The translations under genes were made by a program, and so were the position numbers. A stretch of DNA of 64,000 bases, from contig OZ025207.1 of assembly GCA_964019055.1 (NCBI GenBank), positions 785,001 through 849,000 of the forward strand, written 5' to 3'. The notes below the pieces were generated by a model. It worked only from the letters and a program-made list of their open reading frames with translations, did not search any database and was not told the origin of the DNA. Positions 21,259 through 33,705 of this stretch are shown in pieces (position 1 is the stretch's first letter; each line of letters opens with the position of its first letter). Source of the stretch: Anthopleura xanthogrammica (Eukaryota; Cnidaria; Anthozoa; Actiniaria; Actiniidae).

Positions 21259-24200
21259 TTAACGAGACTCTTCCAAGAGGCAGAGCTTGGAGATTGGTCT
21301 GCACAGGGTTGAATTCTTCGTCTTCACTTGCGCGGCTCTAACGTAGCCATCTGCTCCCGGTAGGGTTTTGAGTACACGACCAAGCAGCCATTTTGATCTC
21401 GATAGGGTGTTGTCGACAACTAGAACCATGTCGCCCTCCTTAAGGTTTCTTTTTGGTGTAAGCCATTTCTGTCTGGCTTGGAGCAATGGCAGGTACTCTT
21501 GGATCCACCTTGACCAGAAACGATTTGCTAAGTATTGGGCGTGTCTCCATTGTTTGCGGGAGTACAGATCATCTGGTTCGAACACTCCAGGTGGAACGGC
21601 GAGGTTCTGTCTGTGGAGGAGCAGGTGGTTTGGAGTCAGCACATCTAGGTCGGCTGGGTCATCACTGCTTTGGCATATCGGCCGGCTGTTCAGTATCGAT
21701 GTCACTTCTGCAAACACGGTACGCAGAGTTTCATGACCGATTAGAGCTTGAGGGTCGCCGATGACTGCTTTCATGGCTTTACGAACGCTTCGAATTAGAC
21801 GTTCCCACACTCCTGACATATGACTCGCTCCGGGAGGTTGAAATCTCCATTGGGGAATAGGGCAGCTGTACCACTCTACTTCGCAGGAATGCAAATCTGC
21901 CTTTATGGTCTTTTCGTCAAGCTCTCGGATAGAACGACGTAACTCCTTCTCTGCACCACAGAAATTTGTGCCATTGTCCGACCAGATTTCTTTGGGTCGA
22001 CCACGTACTGCCATAAATCTGTGCAAGGCTTGTATGAAAGTGTCGGATTCCAATGAGCTCACATCTTCAATGTGGACCGAGCGACTGTTGAAACATACGA
22101 ATATACATCCGTAGATCTTGATTGTACTTCGAGCACGTTTCACGTGGAAAGGACCGAAGAAGTCCACACCGGTGTACGTAAAGGGTGGTTCATATGGGAC
22201 TAAGCGTTCCTTAGGCAAGTCTGCCATCATCTGCTGCATGGCAGGACCTTCGCGTCTGCGACAGGTTACACACTGACGGATGAGTTTGCGCACAAGTGCT
22301 CGAGCGCCTACAATCCAGTATCTCTGTCGTAAGGCGGCAAGAACATGCTCTCGTCCCCCGTGAGCAAGTATTCTGTGATAATGCTGCACTAGTAGGCTAG
22401 CGACTGGATGCTCCTTTGGAATAATGACGGGATGAGCAGCTTCATATGGTATGGGTGCCTTGTGGATTCTTCCTCCGACACGGATAACGCCTTCTGCCAA
22501 GGTTGGGTTGAGAGCAGCTATCTTACTGGTAGCTTTGACTCGTTGTCCTTTCATCAGGGCCATCAACTCTTCATTTAGGTACTGACTTTGAATGACTTTC
22601 ACGATGATTTGGCTGGAGGACTGCATCTCAGCCAAGGTGATTGTGGTTGAATCACTGATGTCTTGTCTTCTCGCACGCTTGACGAAGCGCATCACGTACG
22701 ACATTACTCTGAGGAGGCGTGGCCAGGATGAATGTCGTTGCAGTAAGTCATCTTCGATACGAGACTCTGAAGTTGAGGTGGCGTTACACTCCTTTATCAC
22801 TTCGGGCAGTTCATCATCGGGTAGTTCTTCACCTTTGCAGGTTTGCCACTGGTCTTCAGGCATCCACAGAAACGATGGCCCGATCAACCAGCGGGATTTT
22901 GTAGAGAAGGACTGGGTATCCATCCCTCTCGATCCTTCATCGGCCGGATTGCGTGTACCAGGTACAAAATGCCATTGGTCTGGAGAGGATGTTTCGTGTA
23001 TCTCCGTTAGGCGGTTTGAAACAAACGTGTTGAAGCGACGCTTCCTGTTTCTGATATATTGCAGCACAGTCATCGAGTCGGACCAAAAGTAGACGTCTTT
23101 CACAGGTTCTTCTAGCTCACAGAGGATCGTCTTACTCAGTCGGGTTGCTTGCACAGCAGCTTGCAATTCTAATCTAGGTATTGACAGTTCCTTCATTGGA
23201 GTGTTGCGGGCCTTTCCCATCACGAAGACGCAATGTATCTTGCCATCTTGGTCGACCATTCTAAGGTAAGACACGGCTGCATACCCCCGTTTCGACGCAT
23301 CAGCAAAGTTGTGTAGTTGCAAGGTCGTAACTGTCCCAAGTTGGGAGCTCTTGTAGCATCTTGGGATGTGGATGGTAATGATGTGTGGCAGGGATTGTAC
23401 CCACTTGCGCCATATTGAGTAGTGCGGTTCAGGGATTTGCTGATCCCAAGAGAGGCCTTCTCTCCACAAGTCTTGCAAGAGGATCTTCACTGGAAGCACG
23501 AAGGGCGCCAAAAAACCCAGTGGGTCAAACAGGGAGCTCACGACGCTCAGCGCTCCTCTCTTGGTGTTGGGTTTTTCTGTAGGAATGACTTTGAACTGAA
23601 ATACGTCAGACTCGGCGTCCCACCAGATGCCCAGGGCACGTTCAACGGGAAGTTGGTCGAGGTCTAGGTTCAGGGTTGGCTTGGCTCTGTCTTGTGAGGG
23701 AAGAGCTGCAAGGATTTCTCGTCTGTTACTTGTGAACTTCGTCAGGCGGAAGCCTCCTTCCCTCAACAGATCTACAAGCCCATGGGCAACTTCAACTGCT
23801 TCTTCTGTGGTTGCAGTGGACTTTAAGACATCATCGACATAAAAATTTTGATGTACAGTCTCAATCACTTCAGGGCTGTATCGCTCTCTGCCAGCTTCTG
23901 CCGTGATCTGCAGTGCTTTGTTGGCGCAGCACGGCGATGACTTTGCTCCAAACGGGTGTACGAGCATTTTATACTCCTCAGGCGGATTGTCGATGACTCC
24001 TGACCACCAGAGAAACCTCAGCGCGTCTGTGTCAGCTGGTGCAACTCCAACTTGATTAAACATAGCTTCAACATCAGCGGTGAATGCTGCTGGGTGTTGA
24101 CGGAAGCGTATAAGCACTCCAGAGATGTCATTAGTTAGGCTTGGCCCTTGAAGAAGACAGTCATTGAGGGATTTTCCTGCAAACTTTGCGGCGGCATCGA

Positions 24201-27200
24201 AAACTACCCTCACTTTGCCAGGTTTGTTGGGGTTTAGCACAGCGTGGTGCGGAAGATACCACGTGATGTTACTTCTTTCGGATGCTTCTTCTGCAGACAG
24301 TTTCCTCGCGTATCCCTTTGCTACGTAGTCGTCTATCACGGCTCTATACTTTGTCTCTAGGTCTGGATCTCGTTGGAAACGCTTCTTCAGATGCTGAAGT
24401 CGTGCCTCTGCCAGAGCGCGATTGTAAGGCAGAGATGGCTTCTCTTCCTTCCATAGGAGTCCCATCTGATAGTGCTGTCCTTTCTTTGTGGTGGTGTCGT
24501 TGATGATCTTCATGGCTTGTTGATCTTCGATTGACAAGTTCTTGGGTTTTGTGTTGATGTCGGTGCCATATGATTCCATTCGCCAGAACTCCTCTAGTTG
24601 ATGACTTAGCTTCATATCTTCACTAGTAACAAAGTTCGTGTTTGAATATTGTTTGACTGGCTTACTGCTGTTGGCACCGCCCAGAATACTCCAACCGAGA
24701 CAACACTTGATGGCTATTGGTTCGTTTGGATTTCCCTTTCTCACTTCCATGGGAACAAAGGCTTGACTTACGTTAGTTCCGAGTAGTATTGATATCTTCT
24801 TTCTGTCGACGTCAGGAAAGGGTACTTCTTTCAGATGTGGCCATTGATGAATACGATCTGCTATCCTCTTCTGCTTGACGGGTATGGAAAGCTCCTTCAC
24901 CGCCCAGGCTGTTTCGACGTTTACCATGCTGTCATCTTCCTCGCTGAGACAGGCTAGTCTGAAGCTAACCATTTTTGCTTGGTTGCTTACATCATTGTCG
25001 CTCACGGTGTTGAGAACAATGTTGCCGGGAGTTTCCTTGAGGTTCATCCTCTTGGCCAGTGACGGGTCTATTAGCGTGATATCAGAGCCAGAGTCTATCA
25101 AGCAGTAGGTTGTAGTGACTTCTGATTCTTCATCGTTGATAATCTTTACAGGAAGCACTTGCAGCAAAACGTCTTGGTTATTGACAGCAATTGTGTTGTT
25201 AAATCCAGTAGTACCGGCAGTTGATTGGGGGGTGTTGGCGCGGTTGTTACTCTCCCCTTTACTTTCTGGTTGACTAGTTTCACGTTGGTTTGTGTCACTA
25301 GAGTCCGTGAAATGCAGCATGGAATGATGTGCCTTGCCGCACCCTGATACTTGACATCGCGTTGAACACTTACAGTTCTTGTAAGTGTGCTCAGTGGAGT
25401 TTAAACAGTTAAAACATATTTTCTTAGACTTGACGAACTCGTTTCTCTCCTTCGGGTTCTTCGACTTGAACGACTCACAGCGATACAGGCGATGTGGTTT
25501 ATTACACAAAGGGCATTGTTCATCCTTCTTGGTAGTGGCTAGCGTGGTGACTCTTACGCTCGGAGGTCTGTCTCTTACATTCGCGGCATGTCTTGTGCTG
25601 GTGTTAGCGCTCTTAGGTGGTGTTTCGCTCTTCGAGAAGAAAGGGTGGTTCATCACATCTGCACGATCCTTTATAAAGTCAACAACGTCCTTGAAGCTTG
25701 GCATCTCTTTACCCTTGCGTTTCTTATTCACAGTCTCGATAAACTTAGCCTGAGCCCACCTGGGCAGACGTGCAACGATTCGTTCCAGATTATCAGTGTT
25801 TATCTCGCTAAGGAAGCCCATAGACTCAAGAGTGTCGTAGGTTACTTGCGCATCATCTGCCAGCTGTTGTAGAGCTTGTCGGTCGTTGTTCTGTATCACG
25901 GGGCCTTTGGTGAGGGCGTCAGTACACGCGCGGACAACTTGCGAGGGGCGGCCAAACCGCTCTTCAAGGGTTTTTAACGCTCTTGCTAGTCCTCCTGGAA
26001 GAGCTTCGTAACGTTGCACTGCCTTTAAAGCCGGTCCCTCGAGGAACTGTAGAAGTAGCGTCATCTTTACTGTGTCGTCCAGAGCACGTGTTTCTACTAG
26101 TTGGCGGAAACGCTGACGGAATGTTGGAAACCGTTCTGAGGAACCATCGAACTTCTGTACTTGTATCTTCGGCAAGTCTTGAGTCAAGCTTATATTTGCT
26201 ATCGCTGAAGCAATGTTCGTAAGAACACTTTCGTCTTTAGTGGACGGGGTAATGCTGTTTCTATCGAGCGTGTGCTCAGTGGACACTTTGTGCGCTGGTG
26301 CATCAGTCGTCATCGCTCTCCCGTAGTAAATAGGAGGCAACAGTCCTGATAAATTCTTCGGCGTGGGATCTGTGGCCATGGGTGTGGTCACCGTTTTCGG
26401 AGTTGAAGCATAGGGCAGGTTGTCAGCTAGATACGGTACATGTAATCCGCTTGGTGTAGACGTGGGTGCTGAGAAAACACTTGAAACCCGAGGGTTCTGC
26501 GGTGGCAGCATATTAAAACTGAATGGCTGTCTCTGTTGGGACCCAGGTTCTTTAGCTGTACAATTCGAGGAACTTGGGAAAATAGACGCGGGCGGCTTGA
26601 ATACTGTAGCTGTACTGTTCGAGGCACTCGGGAAAATACACACGGGTGGTGATAATGGAGTATTTTGGTTTGAAGAAGTCAGTGGGACTCCTTCCCTTGC
26701 GTTCACGTGATGCGTCGGGGACGCACAGTCACTTTCCCTCACATGGGAAAACACGGGTTGTTCCCTCACTTGGGAAAACACGGGTGGGTTTATTTTACTC
26801 TGATTATACATTAATTTCTTGGTTTCCTCGAGTTCACTCTCCAATCTTGTCAGCTCCAGTTCCAACTCTCTCTTCTTTATTTCTATTTCCAATGTTTTCA
26901 TCTCGATATGAATAGCAGCACATTCAGCGGCTTCGGGTGACTGATTTCCCACTCTGGCGGTCGTGCGTGACGAAGCGTGACATGGTTTGCATTCTTGACA
27001 TATTTGTTGAAGTTTCTCATCGTAATATAACTTTCTGGATCTTTGCATCAAATATTGTGACTTTACCTCGTTGTATTTCTCACAGTTTTCGTCCAGCCAG
27101 GTAAAATATCTTCCACAACAGGATTCGTATTGATTCCAGGCATTTTGTAGACGAGATATTAGAATGTCAACACCAGAATACTCGGCATCGATAATCACTC

Positions 27201-27237
27201 TTTCTACTTCATTGCACACTCTTGAAAGCACAGACAA
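21259..27237 (-). CDS. BEL/Pao gag-pol polyprotein
   Basis: An uninterrupted 1,992-codon frame that makes the coat protein and enzymes for retrotransposition. In order: a helical coiled-coil Gag start (about 105-145), a capsid-like region (about 360-530), zinc knuckles starting [13 protein letters not shown] (about 575) with [16 protein letters not shown], and an aspartic protease ([13 protein letters not shown], about 715). Next come reverse transcriptase with FYVDDVLKS (about 1130), RNase H ([12 protein letters not shown], about 1309; [12 protein letters not shown]), and an integrase HHCC zinc domain ([10 protein letters not shown] to CVTCRRREG, about 1616-1656). The integrase core follows with Asp in TGVDFFGP, Asp in IWSDNGTNF and Glu in [12 protein letters not shown]. 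All catalytic residues are present. The frame has no in-frame ATG until codon 64. An ATG at 27296 opens a different frame with plausible Gag start residues ([18 protein letters not shown]) that would join after a one-base shift near 27240. So this copy may be one base from intact, may start downstream, or may frameshift. Confidence 0.95.
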   Translation of the reverse strand: MSVLSRVCNEVERVIIDAEYSGVDILISRLQNAWNQYESCCGRYFTWLDENCEKYNEVKSQYLMQRSRKLYYDEKLQQICQECKPCHASSRTTARVGNQSPEAAECAAIHIEMKTLEIEIKKRELELELTRLESELEETKKLMYNQSKINPPVFSQVREQPVFSHVRESDCASPTHHVNAREGVPLTSSNQNTPLSPPVCIFPSASNSTATVFKPPASIFPSSSNCTAKEPGSQQRQPFSFNMLPPQNPRVSSVFSAPTSTPSGLHVPYLADNLPYASTPKTVTTPMATDPTPKNLSGLLPPIYYGRAMTTDAPAHKVSTEHTLDRNSITPSTKDESVLTNIASAIANISLTQDLPKIQVQKFDGSSERFPTFRQRFRQLVETRALDDTVKMTLLLQFLEGPALKAVQRYEALPGGLARALKTLEERFGRPSQVVRACTDALTKGPVIQNNDRQALQQLADDAQVTYDTLESMGFLSEINTDNLERIVARLPRWAQAKFIETVNKKRKGKEMPSFKDVVDFIKDRADVMNHPFFSKSETPPKSANTSTRHAANVRDRPPSVRVTTLATTKKDEQCPLCNKPHRLYRCESFKSKNPKERNEFVKSKKICFNCLNSTEHTYKNCKCSTRCQVSGCGKAHHSMLHFTDSSDTNQRETSQPESKGESNNRANTPQSTAGTTGFNNTIAVNNQDVLLQVLPVKIINDEESEVTTTYCLIDSGSDITLIDPSLAKRMNLKETPGNIVLNTVSDNDVSNQAKMVSFRLACLSEEDDSMVNVETAWAVKELSIPVKQKRIADRIHQWPHLKEVPFPDVDRKKISILLGTNVSQAFVPMEVRKGNPNEPIAIKCCLGWSILGGANSSKPVKQYSNTNFVTSEDMKLSHQLEEFWRMESYGTDINTKPKNLSIEDQQAMKIINDTTTKKGQHYQMGLLWKEEKPSLPYNRALAEARLQHLKKRFQRDPDLETKYRAVIDDYVAKGYARKLSAEEASERSNITWYLPHHAVLNPNKPGKVRVVFDAAAKFAGKSLNDCLLQGPSLTNDISGVLIRFRQHPAAFTADVEAMFNQVGVAPADTDALRFLWWSGVIDNPPEEYKMLVHPFGAKSSPCCANKALQITAEAGRERYSPEVIETVHQNFYVDDVLKSTATTEEAVEVAHGLVDLLREGGFRLTKFTSNRREILAALPSQDRAKPTLNLDLDQLPVERALGIWWDAESDVFQFKVIPTEKPNTKRGALSVVSSLFDPLGFLAPFVLPVKILLQDLWREGLSWDQQIPEPHYSIWRKWVQSLPHIITIHIPRCYKSSQLGTVTTLQLHNFADASKRGYAAVSYLRMVDQDGKIHCVFVMGKARNTPMKELSIPRLELQAAVQATRLSKTILCELEEPVKDVYFWSDSMTVLQYIRNRKRRFNTFVSNRLTEIHETSSPDQWHFVPGTRNPADEGSRGMDTQSFSTKSRWLIGPSFLWMPEDQWQTCKGEELPDDELPEVIKECNATSTSESRIEDDLLQRHSSWPRLLRVMSYVMRFVKRARRQDISDSTTITLAEMQSSSQIIVKVIQSQYLNEELMALMKGQRVKATSKIAALNPTLAEGVIRVGGRIHKAPIPYEAAHPVIIPKEHPVASLLVQHYHRILAHGGREHVLAALRQRYWIVGARALVRKLIRQCVTCRRREGPAMQQMMADLPKERLVPYEPPFTYTGVDFFGPFHVKRARSTIKIYGCIFVCFNSRSVHIEDVSSLESDTFIQALHRFMAVRGRPKEIWSDNGTNFCGAEKELRRSIRELDEKTIKADLHSCEVEWYSCPIPQWRFQPPGASHMSGVWERLIRSVRKAMKAVIGDPQALIGHETLRTVFAEVTSILNSRPICQSSDDPADLDVLTPNHLLLHRQNLAVPPGVFEPDDLYSRKQWRHAQYLANRFWSRWIQEYLPLLQARQKWLTPKRNLKEGDMVLVVDNTLSRSKWLLGRVLKTLPGADGYVRAAQVKTKNSTLCRPISKLCLLEESR

Positions 27238-27330
27238 ATATCCTCTTCGGCTTTGATCGAGGCTATAAATTCCAGCAGAGCCCCATCAGAATCCATTGAA
27301 CTAACAGGTCAGTAAACTGGTTTTCACAAA

Positions 27331-27719
27331 TGTAGAGGCTACATAAATGGGTCGCCGTGGTGAGTCACGAGGCTTCAAACTCGGCTTATAAACTCACGAT
27401 CTTTAATCTGTATTTCAAACCGTTTCACAACCGGTGAAAACCTAAAACACACATAACACACAAATAAAAACATTACAAACATGAATACACGAAAACTAAA
27501 GCAAACGGAAGCAAAATAAAGCGAAAAAAGACACGGAAACTCACCAATATGACAACCACGGCAAACATGACCTCGTGGCACACACACAACGCGCAAAGCA
27601 ACATGGGACACGTAAAACACGGAACAAGATACACACTGACATGGACACGGGACTCACGGAACAAAATGAAAACGATAAATAAAACGAACTAACAAGCTTG
27701 TTGAGGATAAGCCTCAACA
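27331..27719 (-). repeat. BEL 5' LTR
   Basis: 389 bp; partner of 20715-21103. Transcription would start here toward lower coordinates. Followed at 27720 by the AGAAC target duplication. Confidence 0.95.
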
Positions 27720-27724
27720 AGAAC

Positions 27725-28412
27725 CATAAAACGTTCATGTGCATAGATTTTTCCAGCTAAAAATCCAGGAAAAAAGTTCCCCATATCAGTAGAACCATAA
27801 AATTGGGTCGTTTCCATAGATTTTTCCAGCTAAAAACATTGGAAAAAAGTTCCCCATATCGGTAAAACCTTAAAAAAAGGTCGTTTGCATAGATTTTTCC
27901 AGCTAAAAACCCTGGGAAAAAATTTCCTATATCAGTAAAACCATAGAAGAGGGTCGGTTGCATAGATTTTTTCAGATAAAAACCCATGAAAAAAGTTTCC
28001 CATATCGGTAGAACCATAAAAGAAAGTTGTTTGCATAGATTTTTCCAGCTAAAAACCCTGGAAAAAAGTTCTTCATATCGGTAGAACAATAAAAGAGGGT
28101 CGTTTGCATAGATTTTTCTAGGTAAAAACCCTGGAAACAAAGCTCCCCATATCAGTAGAACCATAAAATTGGGTCGTTTCCATAGATTTTTCCAGCTAAA
28201 AACACTGGAAAAAAAGTTCCCTATATCGGTAAAACTTTATTAGAAGGTCGTTTGCATAGATTTTTCCTGGTATAAACCCTGGAAAAAAGTTCCCTATATC
28301 GGTAAAACCTTACAAGAGGGTCGTTTGCCAAGATTTTTCCAGCCAAAGACCAAGGAAAAAAGTTCGACAAAGTTTTTAGAACCATACGAGAACGTGGTTT
28401 CCAAACATTTTT
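27725..28412. repeat. 73-bp minisatellite array, right block
   Basis: Continuation of the array after the BEL element, with the last units degrading toward 28412. Total array before the insertions would have been about 3 kb. Confidence 0.93.
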
Positions 28413-28512
28413 CCAGCTGGGGAAGTTACCAGAGAATTACATCAAACATGAGGTAAATATTTGATCAATATTTTAAAAGGTTAAAGCAAGACTCAAAAAT
28501 ATGTGCGCATAA

Positions 28513-29854
28513 TCACCAACGAACATATTCTTGAGACAAAAGATTGATCGTATGCAGCGAGTGATATCAGCTGTACGTCAGACCCTGACTGACCTCAAGC
28601 TGGCTATTGATGGCAGTATTATCATGAGTGAGGTAAGAAATGATAGATGATCATCATGATATTCTTATATCTTGATAGTTCAATCAGCGTCTCATTGTGT
28701 CTTTGACATATGATATCTTTGTTGCTGCTGCTGATGTTGATGATGATGACGTTGATGATGATGATGATAATGATGATGACGATGGTGATAATGATGATGA
28801 TGGTGATGACGATGGTGATGGTGGTGATGATGGTGGTGATGATGAGGATGATGATGAAGATGACGATGATGACGTTATGATCATAATAATGATAGTGATG
28901 ACGATGATGATGAGGTTGGTGATGATAATGATGATGATGATAATTTTGTTGCATAGTTTTACACACTATAATCTTGATTATAGACCCTACGTGATTCCCT
29001 GGACTGTATGTACGACGCACGGATCCCAGAACAATGGTGAGTTACTATCATCATACCTCTGTTTGTAAGTTCATTCATATTCTCACCTTGAAAGCATTTT
29101 TATTCCTAGATTTCCTGGGAATCTTCCACCTTGGGCTTCTGGTTTACCGAGCTGATAGAGCGCAACGCGCAGTTCCGTTCATAGTACTTTGATGGCCGCC
29201 CCAATGTGTTCTGGATGACGGGGTTCTTCAATCCACAGGGATTCTTGACAGCCATGAGACAGGTAAGGCACCTAACGTCACGTTATTACGGTCACGCAAT
29301 CCTTTACAATCATTAACCCCAATGACTCTCACAGAACCAAGTAATTCAAACCACTTTTAGTCACATAATCAGCAACTTTGGCATCCCCAGTCAGTGGCTG
29401 TCACGTTCCTACTATTCTTAATATGGCCACCAGTTTGAATCTCTGTTTGTTACTGCGCTATTTACAGGAGGTCACTCGTGCGCACAAAGGCTGGGCACTC
29501 GACTGCGTAGTTCTACACAATGACGTCACTCGTTTCTTCAAAGATGACATCACTAGTCCCCTAGCTGAAGGTGTCTACGTCCATGGCCTGTACCTAGACG
29601 GAGCAGGGTGGGATCGACGAGGCTGTAAGCTGATAGAACCTGCACCTAAAGTCCTCTTCACCCCTATCCCTGTGGTTCACATTTATGGGATCAACTCTAC
29701 CGGGGGTAGGGACAATCGATTGTACCTATGTCCTATTTATAAGAAGCCATGACGCACAGACCTGACGTACATTGCCTGTGTGGACCTGAAGACCAACCAA
29801 AACCCAGACCACTGGATACTACGCGGAGTGGCTTTACTGTGTGATATCAAGTAA
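28513..29854 (+). pseudogene. Truncated axonemal dynein heavy chain C-terminus with two stop codons
   Basis: Four exon-like blocks encode the last ~230 residues of a ciliary dynein heavy chain, the motor that slides outer-doublet microtubules. 28513-28632 reads [20 protein letters not shown] and [11 protein letters not shown], then donor GAG|GTAAGA. 28984-29036 reads LRDSLDCMYDARIPEQ. 29110-29262 reads [37 protein letters not shown] and AMRQ|GTAAGG. 29468-29854 reads [20 protein letters not shown] to [15 protein letters not shown] plus TAA. Conservation is strong (DNAH5/DNAH8-like wording such as [20 protein letters not shown]). However, exon 3 has TAG (29182-29184) where Trp is expected, exon 4 has TGA (29750-29752) where CGA/Arg is expected, and the exon 2-3 phases do not fit. 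Upstream exons are missing and the first block lacks a good acceptor. A recent partial duplicate, or a real gene damaged by assembly errors. Confidence 0.85.
28731..28945. repeat. GAT/GAC trinucleotide microsatellite
   Basis: Mostly GATGAT with GAC, GGT and AAT variants, inside the first intron of the dynein fragment. It creates poly-Asp and poly-Ser frames that are not genes. Confidence 0.95.
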
Positions 29855-31301
29855 AACATTACAACAACACTTATTTAAGTAGATCATATAGAGATTATTG
29901 GATAGTTTTATACATCATTTTATTAACATCTCCTTCATTAGATTAGAGCAGTTTTCGTATGACTATGAAAATCGTACGGCACGGACAGCGGGCACCTTCT
30001 CGTGACTGTGTCAGTGCTGTGCTGTGTATGAAAATATTCAACATTCGGTGCCGTGTCCGCGCCTCGCCGTAACCGTGCCGTGATTTTTCACCCTCATACA
30101 ATATTTGCTCTATAGCACAATGTATGTTACTAAGAACGCGGTGGATGCGCCGATATAACGCCTGTTCAGATAGTATTTCTTTACGCACCGTCTATCTGTA
30201 ACGTATGTTATCTGTGGTACTTATGACGAGCATTAAATTTCGTCGCCAGAAAAACAAACAAGTCAGATAGAGTTATAGAGTTCTAGACTTCAAAATATTG
30301 TATATATACCTTTTTCAATAAAGGTGTTCGCAGCCGAAAGCAACAAGCAACAAGCCAAGACAACTGCAAACAAACATAGCTTTAATTAGCTGCAAATTCG
30401 GGACAACACTTAAAGAATCGAAATAGTTGTAAACTACCATTACAAAACGACTAAAATAATCACGTCTAAATGAAGAATAAGGAGTAAAAAACAGATGTCC
30501 TTTGCCTCTTCGTGTTCTTGCTTTCAGCTGTGACAACCTTTTTTGAAATAAGTGTATACCTATTTAAAAAACGCTTGTCATAGGTCATTCCAAGATCCAA
30601 GAATAGCTGGAATAACGTGTGTTTCTGCTTCGTATTCTCGTCACGAACACGGAGGTTAGTGTTGAGATATTCCGTGTTGTTTGTAGTCAACGAAACCATT
30701 TTAAAGGCCTCGATTATTCGTGTTTAGTTGTACCCATAATTCCTTTCCGTCTTGGAACGACCTTTCGCCTTTGGCGATGACAACCTTTTTTGAAATAGCT
30801 GTACATACAAATACATTCACCTTAATAGGATGTCACGTGAGCACATCTCAGTTCTCTTTGTACAGTAAATTATTTATTTATACGTTTATTAACTGATTCT
30901 AATTTTAGAAGTGAATAAAACAATATTGAGAAAGTTCCTTGTGTGGTGTTATTAACGGCCCAACACATCCAAGACACCAGGTGGTATATACACTTGTGCT
31001 CTAAACCGGAAGTAGAAGGGACATTTTGTTCAAGACCAAACTAATCTCATTTCATAAGATGGCAGTAAATGGCCTGTTGTTGTTATCCTGTGAACGGAAT
31101 CTTTAGATATTTCATTTTCTATCTTTGTTAGCTTATGGCCCTTAGCCCTCGTTTCTATTCTTTTGTTTGAACTCATTTCCGGCTTAGAGCGGAAGCGTGT
31201 ATCTTGGGGAAAGCGTAAATGTTGTTGTTTTGGGCTCCCTGTGCCTTCGAGCCTTCGTTCATTAATATTCTTGATCAGCGGAATACCAGCGGAAAGTTAA
31301 A
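29855..31301. other. Intergenic sequence with a short direct duplication
   Basis: Contains GACAACCTTTTTTGAAATA twice (about 30532 and 30779). A GC-rich patch near 29975-30080 has ACGGCACGG words. A possible coding first exon is listed separately. Confidence 0.4.
30560..30699 (-). CDS. Candidate first coding exon, unknown family
   Basis: Starts ATGGTTTCGTTGACTACAA and ends at a good donor (AAATAG|GTATAC). The 46 residues (VRDENTKQKHTLFQLFLDLG) look like ordinary globular protein rather than repeat. I found no convincing second exon, and the frame continues only 30 residues past the donor. Low confidence. Confidence 0.3.
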
Positions 31302-32305
31302 ATGGCGAAGTCAGAGAGAAAATGGATACTTTGTTTATTGACAAATTTCTCGCTGGAATTTGCAGGTATGTATGAAATGTGATTAGTAATGTTTGGTCAC
31401 GAGGACGGGCACAATATTTAGTCCTGTTTAGTCGATTTAAAGTGCTACTATGATCAAATATGAATGTCTCCGATTTTTACTATTTCAACACATGTTAAAA
31501 TACTTTACAAAAGAACAAAACTGGCCTTTCTCATTTCTTGTGAGCAATCTGTGTTCGAAAGATATTCAAGTTTATGCTAATTAGGAGGTTGATGACGTCA
31601 TACTCTCAACTTTACTTCAACATATTTCAGTATATTTCTGAGAGTATTTGATGAATGTCATTCAAACTTTGCAGTATACTTGTATTCAAAACATGTAAGG
31701 TGCGCAGACTGTGGTTGCTATGGCAACTTACTGGTGACCAGCCCAGTAGCAACATTTTTATCTTTTTGGTGATTCAATGCTTTGTTCTTTTTTAACCTGA
31801 TCAGAAAATGTTAAACTCAATTTTTGCGCATGATCATTTTTATAAAGCCTCATTTGATATCATCTCTTCTAAAGGTAGAAATGTCAAACCTGAATTTTAA
31901 GGAAAGGGTTGGCCTGGAACCAAGACTGTTGCTATGACAACTAATTTATATAAATAATCTTGAAGAACAGCAAGAGTACTATAATGTGTAGTAGTAAATT
32001 TGGTTGATTTTGATTGAAATTGAGATGAGATATAGCTGATTATAATCCTAGGCTGGTCAAGTATTGAGAATATGACGTCATCAGGAAAATAATGACTGCC
32101 AATATCTTTTGAAGAAAAAAATTATTTGAAAAAGACATGACATTCACTTGAGAAATGTTCTCTTATTGAAATATTTACACATGAAAGAATCAACTCCCAA
32201 GAGTGGCATCACATGGTCTGAAATGGGCACAACAAACAACAAAGGTAAAAAGGTCTATTGATATAAAACTTCGGGAACAACTATAACTATCATTTAGTAT
32301 TGATA

Positions 32306-32459
32306 TAGACCCTTTTAATAAATCCTACAATGCTTTATTTTCCACATTTGACGTCAAATTTATTCTTTTCAATTTCATTCAAAATACCAAATTTCCAAAG
32401 AATAAATTTGACGTCAAACGTGGAAAATAAAACATTGTAGGATTTATTCAAAGGGTCTA
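32306..32459. mobile_element. Fold-back MITE, TAGACCC family, TA target duplication
   Basis: TA|TAGACCCTTTTAATAAATCC and GGATTTATTCAAAGGGTCTA|TA. The arms pair for about 65 bp and include TTTGACGTCAAA. Same family and size as 7603-7757, in the first intron of the putative transcript. Confidence 0.93.
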
Positions 32460-32689
32460 TAGTGTACCGGTAATTAGATTTTATTTGGGAAAAATTATAT
32501 CAAAATATTAGAGCTTAATTTAATACCATTACTTATACAAAATCAAATCCAGTGAAAAATCTGTCCATTATTTTTGACGTAGCTTGACTTGACATAAGGG
32601 ACCAGTCATTATTTACAGGAGGGTGCAAACTGTGTTATTATCATTGCCACTGTTTGACTGCAGTCCATACTTCAAAAGCTGTTCATGGA

Positions 32690-32955
32690 TTGGATGGAAT
32701 TCGATTTGATGAATGGATGGATGGATGGGTTGGTAGGTGGGTTGATGGATTGATAAGTGAATGGATGAGTGGGTGGATGGATGGATGAATAGATTGATGG
32801 GTGGATTGATAAATGAATGGATGAATTAGTGGGTGGATTGATGAATAGATAGATGAATGGGTGGGTGGATTGATAAGTGAATGGATGAATAAGTGGGTGG
32901 ATTGATGAATGGATAGATAGATTGGTGGATGAATTGATAAGTGAATTGATGAATG
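32690..32955. repeat. Degenerate TGGA/TGAT tetranucleotide array
   Basis: Repeated TGGATGGATGGGT and TGATAAGTGAATGGATGAA words. A longer repeat of about 70-80 bp, made of the variants, can be seen. Confidence 0.93.
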
Positions 32956-33162
32956 AGTGCAATACCTCGCATAGCCTTACACTGCCCTTAACCTGCTGCT
33001 ACTGATTTTATAGTTTCGGTATATGTTTCCTTAGTGATAGTACGGGCCCACAGTAATTGGCCTACCATGCCTGTTGCGGTTACCCTGCCTTACATTGTTC
33101 TTGTTGTGTTTTGTTGTTATACATTATTAGTTATTTGGCGAAGCTAATAAAATAAAAATAAA

Positions 33163-33705
33163 ATGGATAGATGGATGGGTTGGTGGGTGGATGAATGATG
33201 AATGAATGGATAAATTAATAGATATATGAGTGGATGGGTGGGTGGATGGATGGATGGATGGATGGATGGATGGATGGATGGATGGATGGATGGATGGGTG
33301 GGTGGGTGGGTGGGTGGGTGGGTGGGTGGGTGGGTGGGTGGGTGGGTGGGTGGGTGGGTGGGTGGGTGGGTGGGTGGGTGGGTGGGTGGGTGGGTGGGTG
33401 GGTGGGTGGGTGGGTGGGTGGGTGGGTGGGTGGGTGGGTGGGTGGGTGGGTGGGTGGGTGGGTGGGTGGGTGGGTGGGTGGGTGGGTGGGTGGGTGGGTG
33501 GGTGGGTGGGTGGGTGGGTGGGTGGGTGGGTGGGTGGGTGGGTGGGTGGGTGGGTGGGTGGGTGGGTGGGTGGGTGGGTGGGTGGGTGGGTGGATGGGTG
33601 GGTGGGTGGGTGGGTGGGTGGGTGGGTGGGTGGGTGGGTGGGTGGGTGGGTGGGTGGGTGGGTGGGTGGGTGGATGGATGGATGGATGGATGAGTGGGTT
33701 GATGA
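33163..33705. repeat. (TGGA)n then (TGGG)n array of about 375 bp of pure GGGT
   Basis: GGAT units to about 33296 are followed by about 93 GGGT units to 33671 with a single A substitution near 33593, then GGAT again. On the plus strand this is uninterrupted G-quadruplex-forming sequence. Repetitive Trp/Val/Gly and Thr/His/Pro frames in it are artefacts. Confidence 0.97.

Larger units (their letters stand above)
20715..27719 (-). mobile_element. Complete BEL/Pao LTR retrotransposon
   Basis: A 7,005-bp element with two LTRs that I read as identical (20715-21103 and 27331-27719). The LTRs start TG and end CA in element orientation. A 5-bp target duplication AGAAC flanks it (20710-20714 and 27720-27724). 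One long minus-strand frame encodes gag-pol. A purine/C-rich tract GGCCCCCCAGGA just before the 3' LTR is the likely polypurine tract. I could not identify a primer binding site with confidence. Identical LTRs imply a recent insertion, into a minisatellite unit. Confidence 0.97.

Noticed and set aside
21368..26915. Plus-strand frames of 60-166 codons
   Set aside because: Antisense shadows of the BEL gag-pol frame.
27250..27330. BEL primer binding site
   Set aside because: No TGG-starting match to a tRNA 3' end that I could defend lies next to the 5' LTR, so none is called.
28622..29068. Poly-Asp, poly-Ser and His-rich frames
   Set aside because: Translations of the GAT/GAC microsatellite in the dynein intron.
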